DNA from: Bolinopsis microptera
Taxonomy: Eukaryota; Ctenophora; Tentaculata; Lobata; Bolinopsidae
Direction: 5' to 3'
Length of the DNA: 64,000 bases
Assembly (NCBI RefSeq): GCF_026151205.1
Contig: NC_087084.1
Coordinates: 16,032,227-16,096,226, forward strand
Positions 44,970 to 59,900 of the stretch are shown one piece after another (positions within the stretch are counted from its first letter, which is position 1; each line of letters begins with the position of its first letter). The notes beneath the pieces are model-generated. The model had not been told where the DNA came from and did not search any database. It worked only from the letters and a program-made list of their open reading frames with translations. Made by a program: the position numbers and the translations under genes.

Positions 44970-47900
44970 GTATGCATATTAAGATGCATCACACCTTCTA
45001 CACAAAGGTATGTTTATCACACCTTCTACACAAAAGTATGTTTATTTCATCACACCTTCTACACAAAAGTATGTTTATTTCATCACACCTTCTACACAAA
45101 GGTATGTTTATTTGCATCACACCTTCTACACAAAGGTATGTTTATTTTTGAAGTTCAAAGAGAGCTACAAATGGGATTAATGTAAGTTTGTCTAGTTCAG
45201 GACTGGTACGATGAGATAATTAGCAGAATTGAATTTTGGGTAATTTTTCTTTTACCAATACCATTTCAATGAGTTTTGGATTCTGCAACTTAAAGGCGGT
45301 GATTCGTAAAGTTTTAAAAATGTATTACCTTAAAAGCCATATTTCTGAATTCAATCCCGACCAAAGTTCTCGGCAAGTCTTATTTTTCATTTTTGCTTAG
45401 TTTGTTAGTCAGCTGCTTTTTTACAGCAAAGTAAATAACCCAGGTATACAAGCAGCTTTTCCGAAACTGGAGGAATTAAAAAGAGAACGGACGGGTCACC
45501 AGTGTGTCAGAAGAAGTTTTAAGATCAGCGACGATATTTGCAGCACTGTCCAGGCTATCGTGGGTCAGTACACATGCAATAGGTGGACCAAACGATGATC
45601 CAATAGAATCTGCAATGTATTATTTTCAATAAGTTGCTATAAGTTGCGTATAGCTTGAAATTTTAAATACCTTATTAACTATCTGTTTTACTTAACTATT
45701 ATATAAACTAATTCTAATAACTAGAAAGCAAATAATCAATCTTCTTCAGTTGGTACAAGTAACAAGGAAAGGAAGAGATGTAAATGCAACAACTCCCAGT
45801 CTCTTCCGGTTAGCCTCATGAGATTAAATATTATGCTCTCTAAATAAACTACTCCCTCTCCCTCTCCCTCTCCCTCTCCCTCTCCCTCTCCCTCTCCCTC
45901 TCCCTCTCCCTCTCCCTCTCCCTCTCCCTCTCCCTCTCCCTCTCCCTCTCCCTCTCCCTCTCCCTCTCCCTCTCCCTCTCCCTCTCCCTCTCCCTCTCCC
46001 TCTCCCTCTCCCTCTCCCTCTCCCTCTCCCTCTCCCTCTCCCTCTCCCTCTCCCTCTCCCTCTCCCTCTCCCTCTCCCTCTCCCTCTCCCTCTCCCTCTC
46101 CCTCTCCCTCTCCCTCTCCCTCTCCCTCTCCCTCTCCCTCTCCCTCTCCCTCTCCCTCTCCCTCTCCCTCTCCCTCTCCCTCTCCCTCTCCCTCTCCCTC
46201 TCCCTCTCCCTCTCCCTCTCCCTCTCCCTCTCCCTCTCCCTCTCCCTCTCCCTCTCCCTCTCCCTCTCCCTCTCCCTCTCCCTCTCCCTCTCCCTCTCCC
46301 TATCCTTCTCTTTCTTTTTCTTTCTCTCATTCTCCCTCTACATCTACAATTTAAGAAATTTCAGACGATGTGGCCTCTGTCAGAGCACCTATTAGGATTT
46401 GATTGTGAGTTTCATATGGAGCAAATGATCGCTCACGCTGTTATTTTTATCTTGATTTAAGTAGAGTGTGCAAATAAGAATTAAAATTGATAAATTTGAT
46501 GCAATTTATAACAAAAAATAGTAATTTATTGTGAATTAATCATTTAGTTTATCACAATGATAGGTTGGATCGTTATGGTAGTATGATATTTTAGTATAGT
46601 TACACTTCAGGGGGACCTTAAGTCAGTTTGCAAACGTTTGGGCTTATTTCTCAGTCACTGAGTGCCCGATTGAGTTAATTGAGTTTGTGTAATTTGTAAA
46701 ATCAGATGACTCAGACATAAAGCATAATGGGTTTGGTGCTAAATCAGATGACTCAGACATAAAGCATAATGGGTTTGGTGCTAAATCAGATGACTCAGAC
46801 ATAAAGCATAATGGGTTTGGTGCTAAATCAGATGACTCAGACATAAAGCATAATGGGTTTGGTGCTAAATCACTCTACACTGGACCGTGAAACCAGGTTG
46901 ATGTATTTCACATGATAGTCAGGTGATTGGGTTGCCATTTATAACAAAACGGCCAGGTAGCGCAGTTGGTTAGCCAGCTTTGCAATCGTGAGATTGCGGG
47001 TTCAAATCCCACTGCCTGCCTGGTCGTGGGGTGAGTGTCGTTGACATTCAGCTAAGGATCGTGAGTGGTCTATGCAGCCCCCCGGTCTACTCAGCCGAAT
47101 ACTCGAGAAATCGGGTGTGAGGGTTAAATGAGGAGCTGCACATTGCAGCAAAGTCTCGGGCGAAGAAAGTATGGTACACACTACCTTAACCGTCACTGGC
47201 TAAAAACAAATCCTTCGGCTTCCTGTAATTGGCTGGTTGCACTTGTGTAACAATATGGCTGTTGGAATACTCCGAAGTAAAATAAGTAAATCAAAAATCA
47301 TCAAATCAAAATATAATGACACAAACATCATCACACATCATCAAAAATATATCTACTAAAGTTTTAAAAATATCTTAAATCTATTGGCCTAAACAACCAA
47401 GATAAAATTAATCTAATTTACATACTTTCCACTACTATATAAGTTAATAAAGCGTTTCTTAGCAACATGAGGATTACACACAAGATATTCATTGTGCTTC
47501 TCTTTATTAGTAGCATAATTTAATCCCTCAATTTTTCATAATACTTCGTCCGAAACATACCAAAAATGAATATCATTTACGGATCCGTTTAAAATAGTCT
47601 CTTTTTTGAAAGCTTCTAATCTTATTTTAAAACTTAACACAGTCCCACAATTCTTGACATCCGAGGGGAGTTTGTTCCAATAAGGTCTCACCCTCTCCGG
47701 AAGAAAAGAACTGTGGACTTTCTTCATTTTACTGCTACTTTTACTGCATCTACTGTTTGATACCACATTAAAACCAGATCTGCTCATACTGAACAAATCA
47801 GCTCCGTAATTGGCCAAACCACTTATCATTTTAAAAGATTCAATGAGTGTCTAGATAAAAAATTAGACCGCACTATGGGAATCGTGCAGGAAGCCTATTT

Positions 47901-50900
47901 AGGGCGTCATGTCACATAGTTGATACACTGATACTATTAAATGATCGGTGATTACCCGATAAATTTTTGTATGCTACATCTAATAACCTATTGCATTATA
48001 TAATCAAGAGGCTTGCATATGAACATATTGACATGGGTGTAGAGTTGAGCCTGTACGGAACCTAGTAGTTCCAGTTCCTTGTTTAACTTGCCGTACTGCA
48101 AGGACATCCACTACTTTAGCCCGGCGAGGCACATAGCTCACATATAAAAATTAGGTTTCGCCTCCAAAATGGTGAAATGAGTAGTTACAATATCTGCAAA
48201 GTTACACGTGTCAGACAATAATGTCATATCGTGGTCCGGTAGTTTCATTGCGTCCTAATATGTATATGCCTAATCGTTTGTACACTAACTTATGGGCCCC
48301 CATATAGTGCATAATGCATATTGCATATTGCATAGTGTATAGTGTATAGTGTATACATCCAAAAATATATATATAATATATTTCAAACAAAGAGAAACAC
48401 TCAAATTGGCGGGCAAACGATCCGTTTCATGATATGTAGAAAACAATACCAATCCTCAGTGCCAAATAAGAATAATGAATTTTAGAGATATGATATGTTG
48501 CTCCTTTATAAAATACTTTTTATCGATTCAAATTATGGTCAAGTGACAGGATATAAAACATTTTCAAAATTTCAAAAAACTTCAAAACATTGTTCTCGTC
48601 CAAATTTTAGAATTGTCTGTGGAGTAGGATATCTTTTGTTTTAAAAAGATATATCTATACTAATAATCTAAATAAATCTGTGTGTGTGTGTGTGTATATA
48701 TGTATGTAAAATTCGGCCGGTGGTAAGTGGTTTAATTGATGGTTTTTCTACCACAAATGTGACATAAAATTGCTCACTTTTTCTCGCTCCTCGCTCTCTC
48801 TCCCATTACTGTATATGCAGCGTTGGTACATGAATCATAATTAGGTAGGTAGGTAATTAGGTTAGCCACAAATAATACTATAAGCTTATTAGGAGTGGAG
48901 GGCACTGATTGCGGTCTGTTTGGACTGTAGAGAGAGTTCATTCTTTCATACGACAATGTTATGCGTGTTTTCAAATATAATAGGCGGGTGTATACTTTTG
49001 CATTTCAACTGCGATAGTGAAGTCCCGGCCGTAGGCACGGGTTAGACTAGTATATATTATATAATTCGAACAATCGAAACAAATCAAATTGGCGGGCAAA
49101 CGACCCGTTTCATGATTTGTATAAAACAATACCAATGGGCACTGATGATTGGTATTGTTTTATACATATCATGAAACGGAATACGGATAGTTTGCTCGCC
49201 AATTTGATTCAATTGTTCGAATTATAATGCTCCTGCTTAACTGCAGTCGAGCACTCTCTTTGGGAAACCAAGCATCAACTATTTATTAATAAATATATAA
49301 TATATATACATATGTATATATACCATACTTAACTTGATGGTTCTGTCTGATATGAATTCAACATTCTTTTGATTCTAATTAATGTTGATGTTAACTGATT
49401 AGATTCACGAGCACGATTTAAACGAATTAAATTATATTTATTGTATGAAAAGCATTAATATGACATAACATTGAACATTTATATTCTAAAATTGGCCAGT
49501 TTTGTCCTAACAATTGTTTAACTGAGTCAATATGTCTTTAGTCCCAAATATCTTTCAGCACCGATCAAAGTGACACCTGTGAGAGATAGTACCTATCAGG
49601 ATTTAGCCCGCGCTGCAGTAAGTTTATAGATTAGTACCTTTACTTACTTTGGGTCCTCTAAGTTGATAGATTAGTAACTTTACTTACTTTGGGTCCTCTA
49701 AGTTTATAGATTAGTACCTTTACTTACTTTGGGTCCTCTAAGTTTATAGATTAGTAACTTTACTTACTTTGGGTCCTCTAAGTTTATAGATTAGTACCTT
49801 TACTTACTTTGGGTCCTCTAAGTTGATAGATTAGTACCTTTACTTACTTTGGGTCCTCTAAGTTCATAGATTAGTAACTTTACTTACTTTGGGTCCTCTA
49901 AGTTTATAGATTAGTACCTTTACTTACTTTGGGTCCTCTAAGTTGATAGATAAGTAACTTTACTTACTTTGGGTCCTCTAAGTTTATAGATTAGTACCTT
50001 TACTTACTTTGGGTCCTCTAAGTTGATAGATTAGTACCTTTACTTACTTTGGGTCCTCTAAGTTGGATGATCCTCTGTACTATCTTCTTTACTATCAAAT
50101 ACTAATCTGCAGTTTTGTGCACCAATCAATATATACAGCTGCCTGGTTACAGTTACCTGGTTACAGTTGCCTGGTTACAGTTGCCTGGTTACAGTTGCCT
50201 GGTTACAGTTGCCTGGTTACAGTTGCCTTGTTACAGTTAGATACAATTATAACAATATATAATATACATAACAATTACTAGTAACCTAGTTATTAGTAAC
50301 CTAGTGATGCTTATCAGGAAAGTCCCAGTAACGATGAGATGATAAAGTGGGTAATGAAGAGTGGACAGAACCAGTTACTGCTAATCTACCAGTGGGCAGT
50401 AAAACTCCCTGACTTCTGCGCTCTTGCTGAGGGGGATCAAAAGGTATATCAGTCCGGATTAAACTCCCTCAATGTCATGAAAACCATCAGATACCATTAG
50501 AACCAATCGCCGGCAATATATTGGTTTCTGATGGTTTTCGGTCAGAGTTCTTGACCCAAAAAATAAAATGGTCTACAAGCACATTTGTCAGAAAACGGCA
50601 AATATTTTTAAAATCTTGACAATCTATTTGAAACACACTCTATCGTATCATGTATGGTTGGGGTCTGCAAAAATCGGAAATGTGGAACTAAAAATGTGAC
50701 CCCCTCTCCCTCCCCAGAACTACTATTTTTCTAAAAATATTTATTGTTCATACTCTACCTGTTATATAATTCACTGTAGGTTTTGCTAAAAAGTGTGGTG
50801 AACGAGCTGTTGACTGTAAAACTAGCGTACAGAAGTGTTGACCTAACACAGCAGTTGCGTCTAGGAACTGGCAAGATAATCGACGTGGGACTGATCAGAG

Positions 50901-53900
50901 AACACTTTACAAAGTCCCTTGCTACCAGGTAAATTACCTAGTTACAGTTGCCTGGTTACAGTTGCCTGGTTACAGTTGCCTGGTTACAGTTGCCTGGTTA
51001 CAATTGCCTGGTTACAGTTGCCTGGTTACAGTTGCCTGGTTGCAGTTGCCTGGTTACAGTTGCCTGGTTACAGTTGCCTGGTTACAGTTGCCTGGTTAAG
51101 GTTGCCTGGTTACAATTGCCTGGTTACAGTTGCCTGGTTACAGTTGCCTGGTTAAAGTTGCCTGGTTACAGTTGCCTGGTTACAGTTGCCTGGTTACAGT
51201 TGCCTGGTTACAGTTGCCTGGTTACAGTTGCCTGGTTAAAGTTGCCTGGTTACAGTTGCCTGGTTACAGTTGCCTGGTTAAGTGGTTACAGTTGCCTGGT
51301 TACAGTTGCCTGTTTACAGTTGCCTGGTTACAGTTGCCTGGTTACAGTTGCCTGGTTACAGTTGCCTGGTTACAGTTGCCTGGTTACAGTTGCCTGGTTA
51401 CAGTTGCCTGGTTACAGTTGCCTGGTTACAGTTGCCTGGTTACAGTTGCCTGATTACAGTTGCCTGGTTACAGTTGCCTGGTTACAGTTGCCTGGTTACA
51501 GTTGCCTGGTTACAGTTGCCTGGTTACAGTTGCCTGGTTACAGTTGCCTGGTTACAGTTGCCTGGTTACAGTTGCCTGGTTACAGTTGCCTGGTTACAGT
51601 TGCCTGGTTACAGTTGCTAGGTAACAGTTGCCTGGTTACAGTTGCCTGGTTACAATTGCCTGGTTACAATTTACTAATTACAGCGTAGTGAAGAACATCG
51701 TGAGCACATTGAACGAGTTACGTCTGAGCGATTTGGAATTTGCTTTGATGCAGCAGATAATTCTCTTCAATCCACGTAGGTATACTACACACTACACACT
51801 ATACACTACACATTACACACTATACACTACACATTACACACTACACACTACACACTACACACTGTACACTGTACACTGCACACTACACACTACACACTAC
51901 ACACTACACATTACACACTACACACACTACACACTACACACTACACACTACACACTACACACTACACACTACACATTACACATTACACACTATACACTAC
52001 ACATTACACACTACACACTACACACTACACACTACACACTACACACTACACACTACACACTATACACTACACATTACACACTATACATTACACACTATAC
52101 ACTACACATTACACACTACACACTACACACTACACACTACACACTACACACTACACACTACACACTACACACTACACACTACACACTACACACTACACAC
52201 TACACACTACACACTACACACTACACACTACACACTACACACTACACACTACACACTACACACTACACACTACACACTACACACTACACACTACACACTA
52301 CACACTACACACTACACACTACACACTACACACTACACACTATACACTACACATTACACACTATACATTACACACTATACACTACACATTACACACTACA
52401 CACTACACACTACACACTACACACTACACACTACACACTACACACTACACACTACACACTACACACTACACACTACACACTACACACTACACACTATACA
52501 CTACACACTACACACTACACACTACACACTACACACTACACACTACACACTACACACTACACACTACACACTACACACTACACACTAAACACTACACACT
52601 ACACACTACACACTACACACTACACACTACACACTACACACTACACACTACACACTACACACTACACACTACACACTATACACTACACACTACACACTAC
52701 ACACTACACACTATACACTACACATTACACACTATACACTACACATTACACATTACACACTACACACTACACACTACACACTACACACTACACACTACAC
52801 ACTACACACTACACACTACACACTACACACTATACACTACACATTACACACTATACATTACACACTATACACTACACATTACACACTACACACTACACAC
52901 TACACACTACACACTACACACTACACACTACACACTACACACTACACACTACACACTACACACTACACACTACACACTACACACTACACACTACACACTA
53001 CACACTACACACTATACACTACACACTATACACTACACATTACACACTACACACTACACACTACACATTACATACTACACACTACACACTACACACTACA
53101 CACTACACACTACACACTACACACTACACACTACACACTACACACTACACACTACACACTACACACTACACACTACACACTACACACTACACACTACACA
53201 CTGGTACTAAAAGAATACTGTACTGTTATCATGACAATAAATATTACTGTAGTCGTAATTTGCCGGTGTGGTTGTAACCTAGTAACAGATACGTTCCCTT
53301 ACAAGAGACGAAATACGACTCCTCGATTACTAACCCAAGTTACCTCAAAAATGTATCCACTTATGTTATTAATATGGCCATTGTGATTTTTACCCACAAA
53401 TAAAAATAATGTGTCGTAAACACCGAGACTCTATCATGTGTAATTCGACTCTGCAGTTTTTAATGTGTATTTGATGATGTATCAAGTAATCAGATTCAGT
53501 AATATAATACAGGTCATGTATGACCACAGTAGTAACCACAGTTAACATGGCCCAAAAGAAAAACAACGCAACTGAAGGTTAGAGGTACCTTGTATTTCCA
53601 CAGAACAAGTCACTTATCAGACCAGTACATATTAGAGTCCCAACCGGTTGCCAAGCAGTGGTTACAGATTGCCAAGCAGTGGTTACAGGTTGCCAAGCAG
53701 TGGTTACAGGTTGCCAAGCAGTGGTTACAGGTTGCCAAGCAGTGGTTACAGGTTGCCAAGCAGTGGTTACAGGTTGCCAAGCAGTGGTTACAGGCTGCCA
53801 AGCAGTGGTTACAGGTTGCCAAGCAGTGGTTACAGGTTGCCAAGCAGTAGTTACAGGTTGCCAAGCAGTGGTTACAGGTTTCCAAGCAGTGGTTACAGAT

Positions 53901-56900
53901 TGCCAAGCAGTGGTTACAGGTTGCCAAGCAGTGGTTACAGGTTGCCAAGCAGTGGTTACAGGTTGCCAAGCAGTGGTTACAGGTTGCCAAGCAGTGGTTA
54001 CAGGTTGCCAAGCAGTGGTTACAGGTTGCCAAGCAGTGGTTACAGGTTGCCAAGCAGTGGTTACAGGTTGCCAAGCAGTGGTTACAGGTTGCCAAGCAGT
54101 GGTTACAGGCTGCCAAGCAGTGGTTACAGGTTGCCAAGCAGTGGTTACAGGTTGCCAAGCAGTAGTTACAGGTTGCCAAGCAGTGGTTACAGGTTTCCAA
54201 GCAGTGGTTACAGGTTGCCAAGCAGTGGTTACAGGTTGCCAAGCAGTGGTTACAGGTTGCCAAGCAGTGGTTACAGGTTGCCAAGCAGTAGTTACAGGTT
54301 GCCAAGCAGTGGTTACAGGTTGCCAAGCAGTGGTTACAGGTTGCCAAGCAGTGGTTACAGGTTGCCAAGCAGTGGTTACAGGTTGCCAAGCAGTGGTTAC
54401 AGGCTGCCAAGCAGTGGTTACAGGTTGCCAAGCAGTGGTTACAGGTTGCCAAGCAGTGGTTACAGGTTGCCAAGCAGTGGTTACAGGTTGCCAAGCAGTG
54501 GTTACAGGTTGCCAAGCAGTGGTTACAGGTTGCCAAGCAGTGGTTACAGGCTGCCAAGCAGTGGTTACAGGTTGCCAAGCAGTGGTTACAGGTTGCCAAG
54601 CAGTAGTTACAGGTTGCCAAGCAGTGGTTACAGGTTTCCAAGCAGTGGTTACAGGTTGCCAAGCAGTGGTTACAGGTTGCCAAGCAGTGGTTACAGGTTG
54701 CCAAGCAGTGGTTACAGGTTGCCAAGCAGTAGTTACAGGTTGCCAAGCAGTGGTTACAGGTTGCCAAGCAGTGGTTACAGGTTGCCAAGCAGTGGTTACA
54801 GGTTGCCAAGCAGTGGTTACAGGTTGCCAAGCAGTGGTTACAGGTTGCCAAGCAGTGGTTACAGGTTGCCAAGCAGTGGTTACAGGTTGCCAAGCAGTGG
54901 TTACAGGTTGCCAAGCAGTAGTTACAGGTTGTCAAGCAGTGGTGACAGGTTGCCAAGCAGTGGTTACAGGTTGCCAAGCAGTGGTTACAGTTGCCAAGCA
55001 GTGGTTACAGGTTGCCAAGCAGTGGTTACAGGTTGCCAAGCAGTGGTTACAGGTTGCCAAGCAGTGGTTATAGGTTGCCAAGCAGTGGTTACAGGTTGCC
55101 AAGCAGTGGTTATAGGCTGCCAAGCAGTAGTTACAGTTGCCAAGCAGTGGTTACAGGTTGCCAAGCAGTAGTTACAGGTTGCCAAGCAGTGGTTACAGGT
55201 TGCCAAGCAGTGGTTACAGGTTGCCAAGCAGTGGTTACAGTTGCCAAGCAGTGGTTACAGGTTGCCAAACAGTGGTTACAGGTTGCCAAGCAGTGGTTAC
55301 AGGCTGCCAAGCAGTGGTTACAGGTTGCCAAGCAGTAGTTACAGGTTGCCAAGCAGTGGTTACAGGTTGCCAAGCAGTGGTTACAGGTTGCCAAGCAGTA
55401 GTTACAGGTTGCCAAGCAGTGGTTACAGGTTGCCAAGCAGTGGTTACAGGTTGCCAAGCAGTGGTTACAGGTTGCCAAGCAGTGGTTACAGGTTGCCAAG
55501 CAGTGGTTACAGGCTGCCAAGCAGTGGTTACAGGTTTCCATGCAGTGGTTACAGGTTGCCAAGCAGTGGTTACAGGTTGCCAAGCAGTAGTTACAGGTTG
55601 CCAAGCAGTAGTTACAGGTTGCCTAGCAGTGGTTACAGGTTGCCAAGCAGTGGTTACAGGTTGCCAAGCAGTAGTTACAGGTTGCCAAGCAGTGGTTACA
55701 GGTTGCCAAGCAGTGGTTACAGGTTGCCAAGCAGTAGTTACAGGTTGCCAAGCAGTGGTTACAGGTTGCCAAGCAGTGGTTACAGGTTGCCAAGCAGTGG
55801 TTACAGTTGCCAAGCAGTGGTTACAGGTTGCCAAGCAGTGGTTACTGGTTGCCAAGCAGTGGTTACAGGCTGCCAAGCAGTGGTTACAGGTTTCCAAGCA
55901 GTGGTTATAGGCTGCCAAGCAGTGGTTACAGTTGCCAAGCAGTGGTTATAGGTTGCCAAGCACTAAGCAGTGGTTACAGGTTGCCAAGCAGTGGTTACAG
56001 GCTGCCAAGCAGTGGTTACAGGTTGCCAAGCAGTGGTTACAGGTTGCCAAGCAGTGGTTACAGGTTGCCAAGCAGTAGTTACAGGTTGCCAAGCAGTGGT
56101 TACAGGTTGCCAAGCAGTGGTTACAGGTTGCCAAGCAGTGGTTACAGGTTGCCAAGCAGTGGTTACAGGTTGCCAAGCAGTGGTTACAGGTTGCCAAGCA
56201 GTGGTTACAGGTTGCCAAGCAGTGGTTACAGGTTGCCAAGCAGTGGTTACAGGTTGCCAAGCAGTAGTTACAGGTTGCCAAGCAGTGGTTACAGGTTGCC
56301 AAGCAGTGGTTACAGGTTGCCAAGCAGTGGTTACAGTTGCCAAGCAGTGGTTACAGTTGCCAAGCAGTGGTTACAGGTTGCCAAGCAGTGGTTACAGGTT
56401 GCCAAGCAGTGGTTATAGGTTGCCAAGCAGTGGTTACAGGTTGCCAAGCAGTGGTTATAGGCTGCCAAGCAGTAGTTACAGTTGCCAAGCAGTGGTTACA
56501 TGTTGCCAAGCAGTAGTTACAGGTTGCCAAGCAGTGGTTACAGGTTGCCAAGCAGTGGTTACAGGTTGCCAAGCAGTGGTTACAGTTGCCAAGCAGTGGT
56601 TACAGTTGCCAAGCAGTGGTTACAGGTTGCCAAGCAGTGGTTACAGTTGCCAAGCAGTGGTTACAGGCTGCCAAGCAGTGGTTACAGGTTGCCAAGCAGT
56701 AGTTACAGGTTGCCAAGCAGTGGTTACAGGTTGCCAAGCAGTGGTTACAGGTTGCCAAGCAGTAGTTACAGGTTGCCAAGCAGTGGTTACAGGTTGCCAA
56801 GCAGTGGTTACAGGTTGCCAAGCAGTGGTTACAGGTTGCCAAGCAGTGGTTACAGGCTGCCAAGCAGTGGTTACAGGTTTCCATGCAGTGGTTACAGGTT

Positions 56901-59900
56901 GCCAAGCAGTGGTTACAGGTTGCCAAGCAGTAGTTACAGGTTGCCAAGCAGTGGTTACAGTTGCCAAGCAGTGGTTACAGGTTGCCAAGCAGTGGTTACA
57001 GGTTGCCAAGCAGTAGTTAAAGGTTGCCAAGCAGTGGTTACAGGTTGCCAAGCAGTGGTTACAGGTTGCCAAGCAGTAGTTACAGGTTGCCAAGCAGTGG
57101 TTACAGGTTGCCAAGCAGTGGTTACAGGTTGCCAAGCAGTGGTTACAGTTGCCAAGCAGTGGTTACAGGTTGCCAAGCAGTGGTTACTGGTTGCCAAGCA
57201 GTGGTTACAGGCTGCCAAGCAGTGGTTACAGGTTTCCAAGCAGTGGTTATAGGCTGCCAAGCAGTGGTTACAGTTGCCAAGCAGTGGTTATAGGTTGCCA
57301 AGCACTAAGCAGTGGTTACAGGTTGCCAAGCAGTGGTTACAGGCTGCCAAGCAGTGGTTACAGGTTGCCAAGCAGTGGTTACAGTTGCCAAGCAGTGGTT
57401 ACAGGTTGCCAAGCAGTGGTTACTGGTTGCCAAGCAGTGGTTACAGGCTGCCAAGCAGTGGTTACAGGTTTCCAAGCAGTGGTTATAGGCTGCCAAGCAG
57501 TGGTTACAGTTGCCAAGCAGTGGTTATAGGTTGCCAAGCACTAAGCAGTGTATACAGGTTGCCAAGCAGTGGTTACAGGCTGCCAAGCAGTGGTTACAGG
57601 TTGCCAAGCAGGGGTTACAGGTTGCCAAGCAGTGGTTACAGGTTGCCAAGCAGTGGTTACAGGTTTCCAAGGAGTGGTTACAGGTTGACAAGCAGTGGTT
57701 ACAGGTTGCCAAGCAGTGGTTACAGGTTGCCAAGCAGTGGTTACAGGTTGCCAAGCAGTAGTTACAGTTGAAAAACAGGGTCGAGGGTCCCGTTTTATAA
57801 AGTCGAGAGACCAATATAAATAGCTACAAAAAGAGCATTCGGAAGCTTAGCTATGGGTAATGTTTTCGGGATTCTGCATTTTTGGGCTTCATAGGTATGG
57901 CAGCCATAGGGACACCAGAGGGTTTTCGGGGGCCACGACCCTCTCAGAAGCACGGTAACTCACTCTAGCTTGTATCTCATAGTTACCTAGTTACCTAGTT
58001 ACCTGGTTACCTGGTTACCTGGTTACCCACGACCCTCTCAGAAGCACGGTAACTCACTCTAGCTTGTATCTCATAAGGTGACTCCTCTTAATTGTTCCGA
58101 AATACTTTGTACTTTTCCACTATTTGTTTCTCTGAAGTAGTTTTGAGAAATCCAACTTTCCCGCTAGTTTATCGGAACACATAGCCAACATATTTAAACA
58201 GCTTCCAGGCAATTTGTCTCTGGAAAGTGGAAACGATACTATTTTGAGGAATCATGACAAGGCTTGCGCCTTTTTTTTATTAAATACTTTTCAAATTTTA
58301 CAGAGTACAGCAATAGATGAATATAAAATAGAATCGTTCAAAATATCGCCCCCATCTGTAAAATATGATGGGCACCCAAACACGGTAAACACATAGTGAA
58401 CTATGTCCGCAGTAACTTGGACCCATTACATCGAATTAATCTAAATCCAAAAATTTATGAAAAACTATTTAATAACAAACAAATCCATGGTGAATAACTG
58501 TGGATATATAGTCAAAATTGGTATTTCAATACGTCAAATTCCAGATACATTAGATACAGGTCTGATATGGTCATTAATGTGTGAGGTGTGCGGGTGAAGT
58601 GTGATATGATGTTGAAAGTATAGGAAGGTAGATAAAAAAATTAATAAAACAAAAATAATAATAATATGGGGAGCAAAGAGACTATGCTAGGCTGTTGTTT
58701 CACTATCCAATAAACATTTCCATAGATGCTTAGTGACCTCAGCTTTGAAAACACTTGTAGACACAATCTGTCTTACCTGTAAAGGGAGTCCATTCCACAG
58801 TATATGAGTTCTGTAGAAAAATGATTTTGCCAGTGGGCTATTTGAGGTACATAAGGTGTGTGAATTCTGACTTAACTTAGGTAAAATTGATGACACAATA
58901 GACAGACTGTCGAGGTGGCAACGTCTTAGTCGAGAAGTGCCCTGATATAAAGTGAGATAGTGAGGCAGCCATACAGGAATTAAATTGTTCAGAACTTTGT
59001 GGAAAAAAATAAGATCATTCAAGTCAAACTTTTGAGACAAAGGGAGAATGTCGACAAGCTTGCACTTTTTGACATATTGCTCAGGTGGATAACTGCGGCC
59101 CTCTTCAGACAGAATCCATTTAATAGCTCTCTTTTGGAGACTTTCTAATTTATCACTAAGTGATTTATTACAAGGGCGCCAGATTATGGAACAATTTTCG
59201 AATTGGCTACGAACCAGGGAGAGGTAAAGCGCCCGGCGACGTTTCTGATCAATGACAATATGGCCATCTCTTCTGACCATACCAAGTTTTTGGCAGGCCT
59301 TAGTATAAATTCTGTCGCACTGACTATTCCAACTGAGCTTAGGAGTAACATCGACTCCAAGATCTTTTTCTAACTCTACATACACAAGAGGAGAGCCATC
59401 AAGATTATATGCGAATGGAGGAGATAAAGATGGTTTTCCTGAAACAATAAGCACTTTACATTTTGCTGGATGGAATCGCATTTTGTTTCTAAGTGCCCAG
59501 TCAGAGAGATAGTCTATATCCATTTGTAAATTGGTATTATCAGAAGATGAATGTATTTTACGCCAGATTTTTGTATCATCGGCATACAAAACAATATCAG
59601 TATTATCCGAAAGGCCAAGAGGAATATCATTGATAAACAATACAAAAAGTAAGGGACCAAGGATAGAGCCCTGGGGGACACCAGAATTAACTGAGAGGGT
59701 AGATGACATCTCATTACCAATAACCACTCTTTGGTAACGGCCTTGAAGGTAATTGGTAAGAAATTTGAGAAGTGTACCATCAATGTTATATAAGGTCTTT
59801 AGCTTATGAAGAAGGATATCATGATTTACAGAATCAAATGCCTTAGCAAAATCAAAATACACAACATGATTGATAATGTTTTCGTTAAGAGACAATGCCA

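Noticed and set aside
44855-45151. 98-codon gene starting at 44855
   Set aside because: It runs through the donor of the receptor exon into repeated copies of the exon end; the phase match with the 45444 exon explains the first part better.
45824-46330. 168-codon Arg-Gly repeat protein on the minus strand, RGG-like
   Set aside because: Translation of the (CTCCCT)n run; no initiation or conserved context.
46951-47025. Functional tRNA gene
   Set aside because: A and B boxes are good, but the anticodon arm lacks a 5-bp stem with 7-base loop, the T stem has a mismatch, extra bases follow the T arm, and a SINE-like body follows.
51628-53277. 549-codon open frame rich in Thr, His, Tyr and Leu
   Set aside because: It is the (CACTACA)n satellite read in a stop-free frame; it spans a true exon-intron boundary in the wrong frame.
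53610-57814. Many overlapping long frames (up to 507 codons) on both strands
   Set aside because: The 21-bp unit has no stop in most frames; frames on both strands being equally open shows there is no coding constraint.
57924-58077. Extra nuclear-receptor exon ending CACG|GTAACT, duplicated
   Set aside because: The exons at 51775 and 61336 join in phase and reproduce the receptor alignment, leaving no missing residues here.
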